DNA of 64,000 bases. It comes from Ziziphus jujuba. Taxonomy: Eukaryota; Streptophyta; Magnoliopsida; Rosales; Rhamnaceae. The notes under the pieces were generated by a model. That model saw nothing but the letters and a program-made list of their open reading frames with translations. It was not told the origin of the DNA and did no database searches. Both the position numbers and the translations under genes were made by a program. This document shows, piece by piece, positions 36,784 to 49,549 of this stretch. The stretch covers positions 26,605,501-26,669,500 of the forward strand of contig NC_083389.1 of the NCBI RefSeq assembly GCF_031755915.1. Direction: 5' to 3'. Positions within the stretch are counted from its first letter, which is position 1. The number at the start of each line of letters is the position of its first letter.

Positions 36784-37062
36784 TAGGGTTCAAGAAGAAG
36801 ATGAATTTCAATAGGTATTAGTTTGATCACGTTTTAATTAAATTTCTAGCTAGGAGCTGGGGACCAACTTTTTTACCATGCCAAATACAAACACCTAGAG
36901 CACTGTATAACAAACCTATAACTTCTACCAATATGCAAATGAACTATGAAGAAACTTGGCAAATCCTAATTTTTGAAGCCCTAATTATATGTGGCTGATA
37001 ACTACCCACTGGAAACAAAATAAAAATTATAGGCAGTGCTAGTGAACCCTAAAAAACCAACA

Positions 37063-37064
<2 letters not shown>

Positions 37065-37122
<58 letters not shown>

Positions 37123-37142
37123 TTATCAATCTCTCTCTCTGC
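37065..37142. repeat. (CT)n(CTAT)n microsatellite
   Basis: A CT run followed by CTAT units and a second short CT run. Confidence 0.9.
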
Positions 37143-38129
37143 CCCTTCAGCTTGTGGCTTCCAATTTTTCTTAATAATTTATAACACTGACCTAATACAA
37201 TGAATGTAAAAATGCATCAAAAAGAGAGAAAATACATCTAATTAGCTAATGAAATTGTGGTCCCAAACACACCTAAAAAAAAATTATTTTAATTTTAAAA
37301 GAAGCCAGCTAAACTAAATACTTTCCAATCCCTCTAGTCAACATCTATAAACACAATTTGATTTGTATTTATTATTATGTTTTTAGTGAAAGTGACTCAA
37401 GAACGGTTTCATTTGGTGTCGGCTATACTTTAAAGAATACAAAGAAGGGTCCGGGTTTACCCATGACTACAAGACAAGACATGAACAGAAATACACATAT
37501 ACATATATATATGGATTATCTCTATATATATAGACTCTATATGAACATTAATTCCATTTACATATACCCATATATATATATATGATTGTGAATGCATCAT
37601 TTATGAACAGTAGCAAGAATTGAAGTTTGTTCAACATGATTATTACTTTTAGATATTCATCAGGCATGCCAAAATTTCTCTTATCCATATATCTGTCATC
37701 AAAATTCATCACAAAGCAAGATGGTAATTTTTTTTTTAAAAAATTTTGGGCAAACAGACAGAAATTTCATAAATAAATCTAATGTATATATATATAACGG
37801 AAAATTAAAGGGGAAAAAAAGAAAAAGAAAGCAAAACCCATGTCAAAATAGAGCAAAACTGAAATTAGTCTTATAGTTGATCATATGAGAATCAGAACCA
37901 AAATCATGGCTAAAAACTGGCTAGAAATCGTATATCTTATAGTCTAGTAAACTACTAATGCCACATGAAAGACCTTAAAACTGGCTTAGAGTTGGAGTTC
38001 CTCAAAAATCACACTATAAATTAGGTTTACCTTTCAAAAACACAGATGAAAGCCAAAATCATCAATATTTGAATCTCAAGTCTCGAATGGATCATCAATA
38101 TTGACCAAAAAAAAAAAAAAAAAACTTAG

Positions 38130-38543
38130 CTAAAGCAGTCCATCAGGAAGGTTAAGCCTTGCTGATGATCCAGAGTTGTTAGCGGAAACCTTTTCTTGAT
38201 TAGGCCTATCTTCAATTTCCCTATACCTATCCAAATACCTCCTCAATGGTCCAGCAAATTCATCGAAACCGAGAGCTCCCAAAGCCCAGCAAACGTCGTC
38301 TCCGTTAACCGTTTTCCTCCTCTCCTTCCTACACTTGACCGAGGCTTCACTCGTAACGAAGCTGATGAACTCCGACACGCATTCTTGCATTGTTTCTTTA
38401 GCTTCCTTGGAGATTTTCGCGTTCGGTGGCAAGATTTTCTTCATGATTCTCCCCACGTTCGCTATCGGTAGCAACCGGTCTTGCTCCTTGATTCCCCCTT
38501 CGGAGTTTGAAGCTTCACCACCAATGTTATCCTCCATTTCCAT
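38130..38543 (-). CDS. NF-YB subunit of the CCAAT-binding factor (non-LEC1 type)
   Basis: A single-exon frame of 137 aa. Residues about 22-110 are the NF-YB histone-fold core: [63 protein letters not shown] and [11 protein letters not shown]. The B domain has Lys where LEC1-type proteins have Asp (ISKEAK rather than ISDDAK), so this is a non-LEC1 member. The VNGDD and short acidic N-terminus remind me of Arabidopsis NF-YB4/NF-YB5. NF-YB pairs with NF-YC, then NF-YA, to bind CCAAT in the nucleus. The N-terminal (about 21 aa) and C-terminal (about 27 aa) tails are short and typical. The first Met is used as start; Met3 is an alternative. Confidence 0.93.
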   Translation of the reverse strand: MEMEDNIGGEASNSEGGIKEQDRLLPIANVGRIMKKILPPNAKISKEAKETMQECVSEFISFVTSEASVKCRKERRKTVNGDDVCWALGALGFDEFAGPLRRYLDRYREIEDRPNQEKVSANNSGSSARLNLPDGLL

Positions 38544-39703
38544 CTTAATTAACTACCATATGGTGCTTTACTTTGTGTGGAACCTTGTGCTTTGGTCTAT
38601 TTGGTCAAACTGAACTTTTATATGTGAATATGTCTGCGTATACATATTTATACCATATAAGCGTATATATCTACATATATATATATAGATACACATATCC
38701 ATATATCTATGTACATGTCATGTTTCTAGAGGTCCTAGTCACATGTTATGACCTGTGTCTTGTTGTTCAATATGGTGTGTAAGCCAATCAAGTCGGCTTT
38801 TATATCTATGTGTGTGTGTGTGTGTGTGTATTGTGGTTAGCTGAGTAGTCAATTTCGAAAAAGCCAATTTTTCACTAAGTGTTGGATGGTGATGATTCAT
38901 TATATACCTGCACACTGTGGTATTATGTAGACCGAGTCCATGTATATGAGTTGCATGAGAGAATTAAAGCTATAAAAAACTACAGCCTTACAGTCTTCAT
39001 GCCCTTTATTTGCATGAATATATATATACAGATATATACAATTAATATAGGCGTACGGATGGTGGTTTTTTTATACTTGATTTAATTAAGAAGTAATATG
39101 ATCGGATACTAATTCATAAAGTTTTGGCTGTAAAATTAACTGAAGCCGTACGTAATTCCATTTGACCTTTAAAAAGTACACCAATAATGATCAGCTCCGG
39201 AGCTCAGTGGTAGTGCATATTAATTTTTAGAAGTTGCGCAGACTATTTATATATTATATAAAACTGCATAGTTATACGGCGGAATATTCTACAAAATTAA
39301 ACTTTCACCTTTTCAGGAAATTATTTTTTTAAAATTCATTTTTATTAATAACCGGCTAATTAGCTGAATTAATTATTTAAATTATATTGCAAAGTATTAA
39401 AGTTGAGGCATATGCCATTGGCACCTGTCACAATAGAGCTAGCTGGTTTATTATATTTGAGAATTCAAGTTACCAAAACCTTTAAAATTATCTCAGAAAA
39501 AAAAAAAAAAACTTTCTAATTAATTTTTATACTTTCAAGGGCTTAACTTTATCTTCTTCCTTTTCTTTTTTCCTTACCTTTCTTTTTTTTTTTTTTTCTT
39601 TTTTTTTGGGTTTTGGGATAAGCTTAACTTGACCTGAGTTAAATATTAGCAATGATAAAGCTGGACTACTACTAATACATAAACATATATATATATATAT
39701 ATA

Positions 39704-39865
39704 CAGTCTGTTTATGGTACGGACGGTTTTCATGCGGACCACAATATTGGTGACGATTTTTCATAGTATTGGTGACGATTTTCTAAAAAACCATCATTAA
39801 TACTATAAAAAATCATCACTAATATTGTGATCCTCATGCGGATCGTTCTCATCATAAAATTTCTG
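39704..39865. mobile_element. Fold-back MITE, near-complete palindrome (MITE-2)
   Basis: The 162-bp element is an inverted repeat almost end to end: the arm 39704-39782 pairs with 39789-39865 around a short TAAAAAA centre, with scattered mismatches. The ends are CAG...CTG flanked by TATA on both sides. Motifs such as CGGACGGT and CATGCGGA(C/T)C are shared with the TIR of MITE-1. No coding capacity. The family assignment (possibly Tc1/mariner-like, because of the TA flanks) is a guess. Confidence 0.8.
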
Positions 39866-41785
39866 TATATGTATATATGTGTATATATATATATATATGT
39901 AGTTTTATATATCCAAGACTAAAATCATCGAAAAGATGAATATGTGTAAGTAATAAATCTGGACGTAGTGCTTAATAGCCTAGTATTTGACTACAAGAAA
40001 ATATAGTTAACTTTCCCCCTATATTGAAACAAAAACTAATTTGGCCAGAAAATATATATTGCTCCTAGCAAGCTAATTAATTTACCAAACCCATTGATTG
40101 AATATTCTCAGTGGATTCCCATTATGCAATTGTGCTCGAATGATTCTTCAAGATTCTCCACTTGAATATTATATAAAGAACAGAAAGTTAAGAAAGATGA
40201 TGAGAGGGAAAATAAAATATACAAAAGAACATTGATATTGTCCGAATGCGCATGTAACATTCCAAATTCAGGTTCTTACAATTTTAAAATGCAGCCTTCT
40301 CTTTTTCATTTTCTTTATTTTTTAGTTTTGTTGACCAATATTTTATATTTTGTGATTTCTATTGTCCACTTTATATAAGCTCCGAACGTTGTGTCATAAG
40401 AGTGATTTGGGAAAATGACTTAAGGATACAAATTTTATCCCAAAAAAATAATATATACAGTATATATATATATATAAATGTTTTTCTGAGCGCCTAACTT
40501 TCTATTAATCGAATATAATTTTTTGATTGATGACGAGGAGGAGAAGATGATGATGGCGATGAGGTTGATATCATCTATTACGTGCATATGCTGGCTTTGC
40601 ATATAGATACATGCTTAATTAATAATATGTATTTCTAAGTTGCTTGATTAATTTTCATTATAACTTGATAGATTTTAAGCCACACAAAAAAAAAAAAAAA
40701 AGATGGTAGAGAATATCAAAATATCACTTTCAAGGAGCATTTTTAAAAAATATTTTGGACCGAATCAAAATTCAGAAGAACCTAAGCACATAAAATAAAG
40801 CTTGAAATAGACTGCTAATCTACATTAATTCTAAAATAGTCACATAAGATGGGAAGTCTATTGAGGAGATATCTTGAGAATATCCTCATAATATAATACA
40901 GATCAATTTTGCAATTCTTACAAACAATATTCCTTGTAATTCACTACTATCTATCTTTTCCGTCTTTCATCTAATCCAATTTTGACTTCCCCAAATTATT
41001 GGGCTTGTCCCGCCACTGCTCAATAATTTAAATATACTATGCTATAAGCTTCCAAAATTTTCATCTAGACTATGATGGGTTTGAAATTAATAAATCAAAT
41101 AAAAAGTTTGATTGATTTAAACACTTTCCTGTTTAGCCTGTCTTACAATGTGGCCAAAATTTAAAAGTGGGTCTTCCTCTTCCAGGTGTGTGATACTGAT
41201 ATACATAGAAATTTAGAATACATCAGAGCATTAAAGAAACCAAAGAATGAAGGAATACTATTTTGATATTTAGCATACTTGAAACTGCAGGAAAAAAAAA
41301 ATTATATATATATAAATATATATATTAATTTTGATATACCGTACATTTTATACCAACCAAAAATACGATTCGATCATTTGAGTAGCTTTTGAGAAGTGGA
41401 ATATTTTTAGGTTGAGTGGCATGTACCGTGACCAACAATGGTCTAGCAAATTCAATGACTGCCTTCTTCTAGAAAATAAAAAATAAAAAATGAATGAATA
41501 AATGCCTTTCGCACCAATTTTTGGGTGGTGACCTGTTTTCTTTTGGGATTTGGATCATTCCCATTTCTATCAGATGAAGATCTCGAGCTTCTTCTTTTTT
41601 TTTTCCCCTCCCCTTTAATTTTTCTCTTTATTATTATTATTATCGATTTAGGATATTGAATTTTTCACTTTCCTGAAATGAAAAGTTTAATCATATTATA
41701 AATAATTTGCCCAATATTTAGGAGAAATAATGATATGTGTTGAAAGGGTTCTCTTATTTATGTTTTAGTTATTCATTACACATAG

Positions 41786-41837
41786 CATAAATCATAGTAT
41801 TAAACCAAAAAAAAAAAAAAAAGACATCATAAATCAT
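41786..41837. repeat. Candidate poly(A)-stub micro-insertion with 10-bp direct repeats
   Basis: AGTATTAAACC plus an A run plus GACAT (41796-41827) lies between perfect copies of CATAAATCAT (41786-41795 and 41828-41837). The repeat is short and there is no empty-site reference, so this is weaker than the others. Confidence 0.45.
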
Positions 41838-42044
41838 CTTTAAATAATAAATCTCGCAAAAAGAGTCTTTAAATACATAATAAAGAATGCAGAAGGCTAA
41901 TTAATTAAAACGTTAAAATAATAAAAATAAAAAAAATAAGTAAATTTACTCAAAAAATTGAATTGCATTAAGATATTTATATAATGTAATTTATTGTAAA
42001 ATATAAATGTATGTAGACAAAACAAAAGAAAATAAAAATATAAT

Positions 42045-42136
42045 AATAATAATAATAATTGGGTCTTTCAAAATAGAACTTCGAACCCAAGGGCCTGTAA
42101 CTTTAAACTGGTATTGGCAGGCCATTGGCCATCTCA
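42045..42136 (-). mobile_element. Candidate tRNA-derived SINE with (ATT)n tail
   Basis: On the minus strand an A-box-like TGGCCAATGGCC (42120-42131) is followed 42 bp later by a B-box-like GGGTTCGAAGTT (42078-42089), and the element ends in an ATT-repeat tail (about 42040-42060). Spacing and order fit a pol III promoter from a tRNA. I see no clear target duplication. Confidence 0.45.
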
Positions 42137-43892
42137 ACAAATGTCGAGGCTTAGGCCCAAAAATCATGGGCCCCTAGAATATAAAAACTGTTAATATATT
42201 TTAATTTCTTTATTTAAAAATTATTTTTCTTACCTCTTTGAGAAATCACAAATTAAACGTTTATATTCCACCTAAAAATTTAGTTAATTTTATTTACGGA
42301 AAGGTTAGTCCCTTCAACTTTTAAAGCTCAAAAAATTGTTTTTAAGAATGTTTGAATGATTTTTTGAGAGTGTTTTAAACATTCATAAGAGTTTATAACT
42401 AAAACCAATTAACAAAAGCTTCTTAAAAAGGTTTGATGGCGTAAAAGAAAAAATAAATTATTCCAAACAAGATCTTACAATATCACATAATTCTTACAAT
42501 TACAAATACAAGAAATAAGAGTTTTAATCATTAATTTTAGATCAATATAAAAATCGTTAATATATTTTTTAAAAAAATATTTTATTTGAAATTAATTTTT
42601 CTTACCTCAATGGAGAGAAATTACAAATTAAACTTTTTCGCAAATTCAACTTTCTTGTTTCTTCTTCTATATTTGAGGCATACAATTTTGTTTATTTTTC
42701 TTATTGTTTCGTTGGATTTACTTGCATGCATAAAACAGGACCTTTGTCATAATATATATATATATATATATTTGGTAAAAACATGTGCATCCATCCCAAA
42801 AGGCTCCAAATCATTCCTTGGTATTTTAGAATGAAGAGTGTGATCCTGTGGAGATCGCTGAGAAAGCTTATTTGGTTGAGTGTGCATTCATCCCTAAACG
42901 ACCCAAATCGTTGAGGAAAATGGAGATCATGGTCTGCCAAGCAAGGCTGACATAGACTTGTAGTAGTGGCAATCAATGAGTTCATCACCATGGACATTGG
43001 CAGTCCTTGTTGTTACTGCTATGAAAATGACTTGCTTCATTTGCCTATTTCTCATTCTCCGCTATCTTTTGCCTTTGTGGGTGTAATCTCCACTTTAAAT
43101 AAAATATCACGAATCTCAGACAGTGTCTAAACTAAGATTAAATCTCACCAGGAATTCAAGCCCAGTATGATGATGAGGGGTTGAAGAACCATACACTTTG
43201 CCAAAGCACAATCTGAAATTGAAAGATAGCAGGCTACTATTTGGATTTGAAGAAAAAATTCTTATTTTTATTTTTATTAAACACCATTGATGTGCAATGA
43301 AAGGGCCGATTGAGGAAAGCTTTGTGGAGAAGAAACAAATTTTTATACGGAAAGCCTCAAAACTTCCAAAGAAGGATGTTTTACTACTAGCTGGTGCAGA
43401 GAATAGTCATAAGGAGTTCAAAAAGGCCATGACAAAGAAACAACCATCATCCTTCATATAAACAACCATTAGTTAATAAAGATGACACTCTTAAGATAGT
43501 TTAAAAAAATATATCTTTCATTTAAAATCTATTTTCTTACCTCTTTGAGGTGGAGAATCACAAAGTAAATGTTCCCATATTCTAATTTAAAATTTAATTG
43601 ATTTTCTTCTTTTATGGAAAGGAGGTAATTTCCACAACATTAAAGAAGTGTTAGAATTACAATTTTTAAAAGACAATATAATCACGGTAAATTTATTCTT
43701 GGAAAGGAAAAATTGTATTATCGGATAGATAAATTTTAAATTTTAAAAAGATATAAATATAGTAAATTTATTATTGGATAGATTAAAAAAAGAAAAAAAA
43801 AAAAAAAAAAAGGGTACCCCTGTCTTAGTGAAACGCACATGCCTTATGGTCGATTACTTACGCCTCAAGTTTGCTGAACAACAAAGGCAACA

Positions 43893-44430
43893 ATGGGGAA
43901 GAGAAATAGATATTCAAGCTTTCCCCAAGTAACAACAATGGCCATGGCGAAGAGGATGAGGTGAGTAGGAATATAGCCAAATTGGTTGGATCTACTCCCA
44001 GCCGAACTCTTTGAATCGATCATGACAAAACTGTATTGGATCGACATAGTCCGCTTGAAAGCTGTTTGTAAATCTTGGAATAAAGCTGCAAACTCCTACC
44101 TGTGGTTGCATGGCGAACAATCTCCATGGCTGATTCTTTCCCAAGAAAAAGTAGAAGAAGACAAGGACGACGACGACGATAACAAACTGAACATCTTCCA
44201 AGTGGAGGATGGTGATTTTTATTATTCCTGCTTCATCTATATTTCGCAGATCAGGAGCAAAAGAGTTACAAAGTGAACATGTACAAAGGGCTTGATGAAG
44301 ATTATTATGGCCCAAGGTGCGTGGGATCGTCATGTAGATGGCTCATAACTTTCGAACAAACATGCCTCGATTGTCTCCTCAATCCATTGACAGATACTAA
44401 AATTGAACTCCCAAGCAAAGGCTGATGATA
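43893..44430 (+). pseudogene. F-box/DUF295 pseudogene A
   Basis: It starts like its neighbour at 45052 (MGKRNRYSSFP) but hits a TGA near 43953. An F-box then follows in frame from about 43986 (DLLPAELFESIMTKLYWIDI, then LKAVCKSWNKAA). A frame shift near 44247 leads into YKVNMYKGLDEDYYGPRCVG, SSCRWLITFE, LLNPLTDTKIELP, the usual post-F-box and early DUF295 motifs. Homology is lost after about 44425. Two lesions and a missing C-terminus mark a pseudogene. Confidence 0.75.
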
Positions 44431-44464
44431 TCTTATGGGTAAAGCTATCACGCATATTAATTTG

Positions 44465-44561
44465 GTGTGTACTTATTAACGCCTCACATCACTCTTACAT
44501 ATAATCGCTCTTTTTTTATCATATATATAATCGCTCTTATTGTTAGGTGCATTCATATGAT

Positions 44562-44607
<46 letters not shown>

Positions 44608-44660
44608 GCTACATCATAATAAACGAGTTCTGATCAGCAGGAAAAAAAGGAAAAAAAATT
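44465..44660 (+). repeat. Non-coding repeat paired with 49615-49815
   Basis: Shared landmarks are CTTATTAACGCC, ATATAATCGC, GTTAGGTGCATTCATATGAT and ATAATAAACG...TTCTGATC. The copy at 49615 carries an extra poly(A) stub. This copy includes an older poly(T) stub between two copies of ATATAATCGCTCTT (44498-44511 and 44524-44537), shared with the 49-kb copy. The repeat lies downstream of F-box pseudogene A. Confidence 0.6.
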
Positions 44661-45051
44661 CTTAAAATAAAGAATACGAAAAGGAAAAAAAAAAAAAAAA
44701 CAAAGAGCATTTTATACAAATATCATTCTAATTCTAATTATACAAAATTATATAATATAATTTACACAAAAGATCAAAATAGAAAAAAAAAATTAATATT
44801 TATTTAAGTTCATCATTATATCCCACCCATAAACTAATTCCTTTTATTACATGGAATGAGTATCCCTATTCCATGAGGATTGAGGAGGATACATTGTTTC
44901 CTTAAACCCTACCCTTCCTTATATATATACCTTATATATATATATATATATATATACACCTTTCGTATTCTCAAATTTTGAATAAAAGAACATATAATAT
45001 TTTTCTCTCTACATCATAACGCATAGAAACCCAAGCTTTGCTTTAACAACA

Positions 45052-45576
45052 ATGGCGAAGAGAGGTAGAAACTCAAGCTTTCCCGACAAGGATGATGACT
45101 TAACAACAATGGTCATGAAGAGGATGAGGTGTCTGGGAGTAGAGCCAGATTGGATAGATCTTCTTCCAATCGAACTCATCGAATTAATCATGGAAAAACT
45201 GGATTTGGTCGATATAATCCACCTCAAATCTGTTAGTCAATCTTGGTATGAAGCTGCAAACTTCTACCTCTCATCGCCGTCAATCTCCATGGCTGAGTAC
45301 TCTTCCTAAACAAGACAACGACGATTCATCAGAAAAAGAGCGTCGAATAATTTGGTGGGACACACTACTCAGATATAAAGAGCGTGGAATAATGGCACAG
45401 CTGAAGTTTGGGACTTTGACGATTATTTTCCAAACAAAGTTGCAACACTTAAACCTCCCCTGCCAATAGAATGGTTTCGTGTTTCTAGTGACAAGATTTA
45501 CTCTCATATTCAAAGGGTCAAACATTGTTCATGGTTGGAAACCAATCCATATCATTGTCTCCTCGAGAGTTTTTAA
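45052..45576 (+). pseudogene. F-box/DUF295 pseudogene B with internal deletion
   Basis: The N-terminal part (45052-45309) is open: MAKRGRNSSFP, then an F-box DLLPIELIELIMEKLDLVDI, LKSVSQSWYEAA. The frame stops at 45307. From about 45390 another frame reads AEVWDFDDYFPNKVATLKPP and on to a stop at 45576, matching the DUF295 motif seen at 31278-31330. The whole middle of the DUF295 domain is missing, so an internal deletion joined the two ends. Confidence 0.75.
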
Positions 45577-47737
45577 AATAGAAAGAAAATTCTACATACA
45601 TCACATCATATATTCCTTGTGTTATAGTTTATAACTTAGACGAAAAATTTCTCAAAAATATTGTCAAATTTTCTAATTTTATGCCTTTTTGTATTGTTCC
45701 TCACTGTTAATCTTAGCCCAGCATGTTTACCATTTACAAAATAATAAGAGAATGAATTGGTTTCATTACTTTATGGTTTAACTGTATATCCTCAGCCACA
45801 GAGTAATGATATTCAAGATGTGAAATTTTATTGTACTTTTTGAAACTATATGAAAGAATGAATGATTTACCCCAAAAAAAAAAAAAAAAAAAAAAAAAAA
45901 AGAAATAAAGAATGTTTGCATAAAACTCACCACTCTAACAGAAAGATTTTCTAATGCTTCAGCTTTCTGGTTTCACTTCTACAGGTGCCTTATCCTATTA
46001 AGCTGCTAACAAATTCGACACTGGTTTGGATTGTTCCTTGTATTCGTTGATGGTATGTGCAGACATATGAAGAACAGCTGAAGCATATACGAAGTTAATT
46101 TTATTTACTTTTTTTTTGTTTTTATTTCTTTTCTGAAACGAAATGTGCAAATCATGGTTGTGACTTCATTTTTAATTTAATTGATTCTTTTATGATTTTA
46201 ATTTTTTTTTATTTTTTTTCCTTTAGAAATGCATGAACTGGTATTGTTGGTATGCTTCGAAAAAAAAAAAATAAATATATATATATATTTATGGCTCTAG
46301 TCACCAAATTCCACATCCTCACCAAAATTTACTCCAACATCGAGAAGGTCAACGAAACAAAACCGAAAAATCAAAAGATCCACTTTTTCATAGTTGTCTC
46401 TGGGTGTCCAATATCACTAAGCCCAAGCTCAAATTTCAATCTCTAGTCCAAAGTCCAGTGAATGAGAAGTTGAACCCATTTCAGTCTAAACTACATAATT
46501 GAAGCCCAACCCATATAATTGGCTGATCACTTGTGATTAGCGACTTCCCGGTGCAGCTGCTTTTCATTTCTGTGTTCTCACTATATTTATACGTGTATAT
46601 ATATATATTGGATTTAAAGGTACATATATACATATATATAATATATAATGCCCTTTAACAAATCAAAATAATAATAACTAATAATACTTTAGCAAAAAGT
46701 GTATGTTACATGTACAGCAAACAGCATTAGTTGCACGTAGTAGCAGGGAGTTTATCTCTTAGACATTCATTCCAGACCACCCATTTTTCGGCTTTGCCTT
46801 TAATTGTCTAACACTAATCCCATTGTTAACCCAGAGAATTAAAAAAGAAAAGATGGAATGTAAAATTAAAGAAAAGAGAAACCTTCATCAAACGTAAGCA
46901 AAAAGCAAACAAGGCAGAGGATAATGTGAATCTCATTGAGTCATAACCAGAATTAATGCTGTTTATATATATATATATATATAATATAAATGAGGCAATA
47001 AAAACTTGTTGGAAATTCCTACTACCTATTACCTTTTCTGTAATTTGTCCATGAAGTATATAATATAATAGAATATAAATTGTATAAGAAATTAGCTTTT
47101 AACCCCATATATGTACAAAATAGTAGAAATTAAATAACAATCTGCAAGGAGTTGAAAAGTTGGGATGTGCCAGATGCACAAAAGAGATCAAATAAATAAA
47201 TAAACTTCCATATGTTTTCTTTTCTCCACCTCTCAATCTTCTGACATGATAGAAATATGACCATGTGAACTCAAATATTATTAAATCTAATGTTCCTGAT
47301 GATTCCGAATTTGATTCTTCTCCCATTTATAAAAATATAAATAAAATCAGAGCGAATACAAGGTAAAAGGTAAATTCCAAGACAACTGAACAATTGGGTC
47401 AACTTTCTGCCTATATATGAATATAAAAGATACTTTGTTTGACCTTTTTTGCATTTTGACTAGGAACGTCCAATGGATTTCCAAATCATAGAATTTTCCT
47501 TACCAACATTCCATGGTACTGTTAAGGGAACATCGAGTTTTAAGCCTCACTATTTCAAAATGAAAGGTTTATATATATATATATATAAAAGACTTACACT
47601 ATTTCTTTCTTTCTTTTTTTTTTTTTCCTAGCCCAAGAATAAAAAGTTGTCAGAATTGTGTTTTGCTTTTTATTTTTGTTTTAACATAGCAGAGAGATGT
47701 ATGAGCCAGTTAAAAGAACCAAATAAAAAAAACAGAG

Positions 47738-47769
<32 letters not shown>

Positions 47770-48650
47770 ATAATAACAATCATACATAAAGCAAATATAA
47801 ACAACCGTCACATGCAATCTTAAATAGACAGAGTAAATAGCTAAAATCCATACCTAAGAAGATCCCAAAAAAAAAAAAAAAAAAAAAAAAAAGTATCTTT
47901 AGTTGGGTTGGAAATTTTCCATTTACTTCTATGGGTTTTTCTTTGACGGTAGTTTATATTTTATTTCTCTTTAACAAATTGCTTTTTAATATCCACCTGA
48001 ATGCAATCTTCATTAACTTTAAAATCTAGAAAATAACAAAGGAAATTGAATTAGTGTTATATCCTTCACATTCGTACATTTTAGAACCTGTTGGATCAAA
48101 CTAAATTGAATTGGACTATTTGATATCATTTTAACTATATTAAGCTAAATTTAAAATAATTTAATTTATTTAAATTGAATTAAAATAGTTCATTCCAATT
48201 TGATTTAGTCCCAAATCTCAAACGGGCAAACCATATCGATTGAAACTTACTCATCTTTCCCTTAATTTAAAAAATTATTATAATTATGACTAAAAAAATT
48301 TCAGAAAAAAGATATAATAATGATATGGTATATACTAAAAATAATATATATTTGCTAAAAGTCAAAATTGAGGACGACTGCCTATGCATAATAAGTAATA
48401 TATTATATCTTTGGTCTACTATTTTTATACAAAAAGACAGTGACTAAATTAGCCAATCAAATTCTACCATATTTTGGACATTTCGGGTTGGTAACTAGCC
48501 CATCACCCTACCTTTCATTGGGACGTTGCCCCTGGGACTCACCAACGGCTCTACATAATATATATATATATGTATTATCCATGGAATTTTAGAATTTCAA
48601 CTTGTTCTTTGTGTTTAAGTTAACATTTTTTATTCAAACTAATTTACAAA

Positions 48651-48681
<31 letters not shown>

Positions 48682-49513
48682 TAAGATACTTCCAAACTAA
48701 GAAGTTTTTGATAATATAATATGGTTAGTTAACTATCGAACAGTAAAAATATATAAACAATATGTATGTTTATAAATCTTTTTATTTATTTAAAAATATG
48801 AAAAAAAAAAGTTCAACCAACAAATACATAAATAGAAAGTTTAAAAATTTGATATGTACATGTATTATACATTATAAATTAAAAAAAATACAGAAATAAA
48901 AAATATGAATATTAAATATATATTAAAATTAGTTTTTTTTTAATATACCATGAAAGTGGTAACATAATAATAGTTTAATATACAAAAAAATAATAAATAA
49001 TAAATAACTAAAAGAATAGAAGAATCAAATTAAAAAAATATTTTTTGTATACTTTTTTTATTTTTAAAAAAAATACATATTGTTTCACTTATATAATACA
49101 ATAATACGTTAACTACGCTTTTAAAAATTTTCCTTTAAAAAAAGATATGTATTTTTCTCTACATTTAAAATCAATACGGAATACAAAAGTTTTTTTTTTC
49201 AAATATATATATATATATGGATACGCATATTATTCACAAATTTATTAATTATATATACATTTATATATTTATATGTACGTATAAGGCTAAAACGATGGGA
49301 ATATTATATACGTGGAGAAAGTCAAATTTTATTTTAAATGTTTCATTGATATTTATATTTAGTAGTTAATTATACGTACAGTTATTGAATGAATCAAAGA
49401 GCCGTGCGTAAACTCATGTTTTGTCTTGAAAAAAAAATTGTTTTTCCTATATATATATATATATATATGCATGTATTTTTTTTGTTTCAATTGAACACGT
49501 TTTTAAATTACTG

Positions 49514-49549
<36 letters not shown>

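Larger units (their letters stand above)
34875..38129. other. AT-rich intergenic region with microsatellites and a MITE
   Basis: Upstream region of the N-terminal cullin gene (minus) and downstream region of NF-YB (minus). It contains a poly(A) stub (35487-35531), long (CA)n/(TA)n tracts (about 36015-36052, 36126-36158, 36357-36400), a MITE (36296-36520) and a (CT)n(CTAT)n tract (about 37065-37142). Short Ile/Tyr-rich frames here only translate TA repeats. No gene is seen. Confidence 0.55.
38544..43892. other. AT-rich intergenic region with MITE, SINE-like element and microsatellites
   Basis: Upstream of NF-YB. It contains a (TG)n tract (about 38808-38830), MITE-2 (39704-39865), a poly(A)-stub candidate (41786-41837) and a minus-strand SINE-like element (about 42045-42136). 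A diverged direct repeat has its units starting at 42784 and 42881. A coding-like but unrecognised plus-strand stretch lies at about 43310-43440. No intact gene is seen. Confidence 0.5.

Noticed and set aside
37065..37142. CT-rich tract as a promoter element of a hidden gene
   Set aside because: No open frame, start or splice pattern follows on either strand; treated as a microsatellite.
39191..39214. tRNA-like start (CTCCGGAGCTCAGTGGTAG) resembling the 5' half of a tRNA with an A box
   Set aside because: No B box or matching 3' acceptor half follows within 100 bp, and no tail or target duplication is visible. Too short to call a tRNA gene or SINE.
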